From an uncultured Lachnospiraceae bacterium (GTDB taxonomy: Bacteria; Bacillota; Clostridia; Lachnospirales; Lachnospiraceae): 64,000 bases of DNA. The position numbers and the translations under genes are program-made. The notes below the pieces were generated by a model that had not been told where the DNA came from, ran no database searches, and worked only from the letters and a program-made list of their open reading frames with translations. The stretch covers positions 88,834 to 152,833 of the forward strand of contig UQWA01000002.1 in the NCBI GenBank assembly GCA_900544685.1, given 5' to 3'. Shown piece by piece: positions 63,252 to 64,000 of this stretch (positions are counted from its first letter, which is position 1; each line of letters begins with the position of its first letter).

Positions 63252-63281
63252 TTTGTCCTCCTGTTTTGCTTTTATGTCAAA

Positions 63282-63311
63282 ATTGTATCACCACCTGGAT
63301 GTAAATTCCAA
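63282..63311 (-). promoter_or_regulatory. Predicted promoter of the ArsC/Spx-like gene
   Basis: TTGGAA-18-TACAAT on the minus strand, 31 nt before the start. Confidence 0.45.
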
Positions 63312-63354
63312 TGTTTTTGTAAGGAAATCCATCCGTGCATTCCGTCCTGGTTCT

Positions 63355-63819
63355 TTATTTTTCCAAGTTCGCCTTTGTCTCAATATATTGGCTGCCTTTT
63401 GGTTCTCCAACATAGCCGTTTGGGATAAGTGCATTTTCTCTGAACGCTTCCGTATAAATTTCACGCATGGTTGCTATCTCAAATGCCCCGGCATGCACAT
63501 CAAGCGCATCCTCAGGCATTTTGCTGATCTGAAACATTTCCTCAAACGGCATATCAGTAAGTTTCAAAATATAATCTTCTTCACCGGAAAAACCATGCTC
63601 CTTCAGCTCATATTCATATTCCATCCAGTAAGCCTGCGTCTTTGCGTCTGGCTTGATTTCATATTCAGTTTTACATTCCCGTAGTGAAATCAGAAAACTC
63701 CTTTTACATTTCGGACAGAAAAGCGGAAAGTTCTGTAAAACCGTGTCCTTGCGAAACTGTGTCCGGGTCTTTCCGTAGCACGCCGGACACAAAATCCATT
63801 GCGTTTCAGGAGTGCTCAT
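63355..63819 (-). CDS. Cysteine-rich KTR domain protein with an extra C-terminal domain
   Basis: A 154-residue protein. Residues 8-62 match the Cys-rich KTR domain found in conjugative and integrative elements: WILCPACYGKTRTQFRKDT, then NFPLFCPKCKR and IKPDAKTQ, forming a zinc ribbon. The remaining 90 residues (from AYWMEYEYEL) are not part of the usual short KTR protein and I do not recognise them. Its ATG overlaps the stop of a 43-codon upstream ORF (ATGA). It suggests that accessory DNA begins near here. Confidence 0.65.
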   Translation of the reverse strand: MSTPETQWILCPACYGKTRTQFRKDTVLQNFPLFCPKCKRSFLISLRECKTEYEIKPDAKTQAYWMEYEYELKEHGFSGEEDYILKLTDMPFEEMFQISKMPEDALDVHAGAFEIATMREIYTEAFRENALIPNGYVGEPKGSQYIETKANLEK

Positions 63820-63947
63820 TGCGTTTCTCTTACCTTGGATTTCACAAACAGCATCATGGCCTGAAATTCGGTTGACAGCATTTCGCCAAGCCTTCTTTCA
63901 GAAAACTGGCACATCCGAGTCGCACACAAAGCACCTATGTGTCCCAT
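63816..63947 (-). CDS. Small hypothetical ORF, 43 residues
   Basis: A 43-codon frame (MGHIGALCATRMCQFSERRL...) coupled by ATGA to the KTR-domain gene. No family is recognised and no good ribosome site is visible, so it may be a gene remnant. It overlaps the stop of the frame running off the right edge. Confidence 0.35.
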   Translation of the reverse strand: MGHIGALCATRMCQFSERRLGEMLSTEFQAMMLFVKSKVRETQ

Positions 63948-64000
63948 GCATTCCAATTTTCATCTACAAAAGCACTATTTCCATTTTTAAGTGCCTGCCC
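63935..64000 (-). CDS. C-terminal end of a gene cut by the right window edge
   Basis: Twenty-one codons then TAG, open to the edge (ending FVDENWNAWDT). Identity cannot be judged. The overlap with the 43-codon ORF shows a compact minus-strand unit with the KTR gene. Confidence 0.35.
   Translation of the reverse strand, partial: GQALKNGNSAFVDENWNAWDT

Noticed and set aside
1..64000. CRISPR array or insertion sequence
   Set aside because: No regularly spaced repeats and no transposase were seen; the only mobile signal is the KTR protein at the right edge.

Overview
The window is chromosomal DNA of an anaerobic, low-to-moderate GC Firmicute, most likely a gut Lachnospiraceae (the Blautia, Coprococcus, Mediterraneibacter neighbourhood). 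The basis is PolC-type DNA polymerase III, DUF6062 and DUF5688 proteins, a sensory [FeFe]-hydrogenase, AgrC-like and DHHW/MBOAT proteins, and TTGACA/TATAAT promoters with AGGAGG ribosome sites. Genus cannot be fixed from this sequence alone. Almost all genes are on the minus strand.

Region 1 (1-19.8 kb) is a selenium/formate island. A LysR regulator (7646) diverges from a minus-strand operon: an activase and its double-cubane-cluster reductase, YedF, a cysteine desulfurase, a DUF3343 Se/S carrier, a cysteine-type formate dehydrogenase and a molybdopterin-binding protein cut by the left edge. Next to it lies the complete selenocysteine machinery: selD, tRNA-Sec, selB and selA. Upstream is an operon of NuoE-like, NuoF-like and selenocysteine-containing formate dehydrogenase subunits. 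Two genes are interrupted by in-frame UGA codons that are best read as selenocysteine: the formate dehydrogenase (UGA at 16228-16230) and selD itself (UGA at 10794-10796). Both UGAs are followed by SECIS-like hairpins with a GGU apical loop. The cysteine-type paralogue has UGU at the identical codon, 354, and keeps a hairpin at the SECIS position.

Region 2 (19.9-23.8 kb) places a sensory hydrogenase (HydS type), a SpoIIE-family phosphatase and an odd chimeric ORF directly upstream of the formate dehydrogenase operon, a possible H2/redox-sensing input.

Region 3 (23.8-54.4 kb) is mainly core metabolism and housekeeping: cardiolipin synthase, ligA, a pseudouridine synthase, homocysteine methyltransferase, asnB, gdhA (with a terminator in its leader), tRNA-Arg(CCG), efp, pepP, yqeG, an AlaA-like aminotransferase, polC, ispG, folA and thyA. 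It also holds an O-acylation cluster (MBOAT, DHHW, SGNH hydrolase, DUF4358 lipoprotein), pepV, a TtcA-like protein and an SseB protein.

Region 4 (54.4-64 kb) is more mixed: an ABC-transporter remnant, a PEP/pyruvate-binding protein split by an apparent single-base frameshift, an isoaspartyl-dipeptidase with a YfcC transporter, and then the most striking non-selenium item. This is a preQ1-I riboswitch with terminators ahead of a nucleoside hydrolase, an ECF-transporter S component and a short-chain dehydrogenase. It reads as a queuosine/queuine salvage operon with an uncharacterised SDR. The right edge holds an ArsC/Spx-like protein and a KTR-domain protein with small overlapping ORFs that look like the border of a mobile element.
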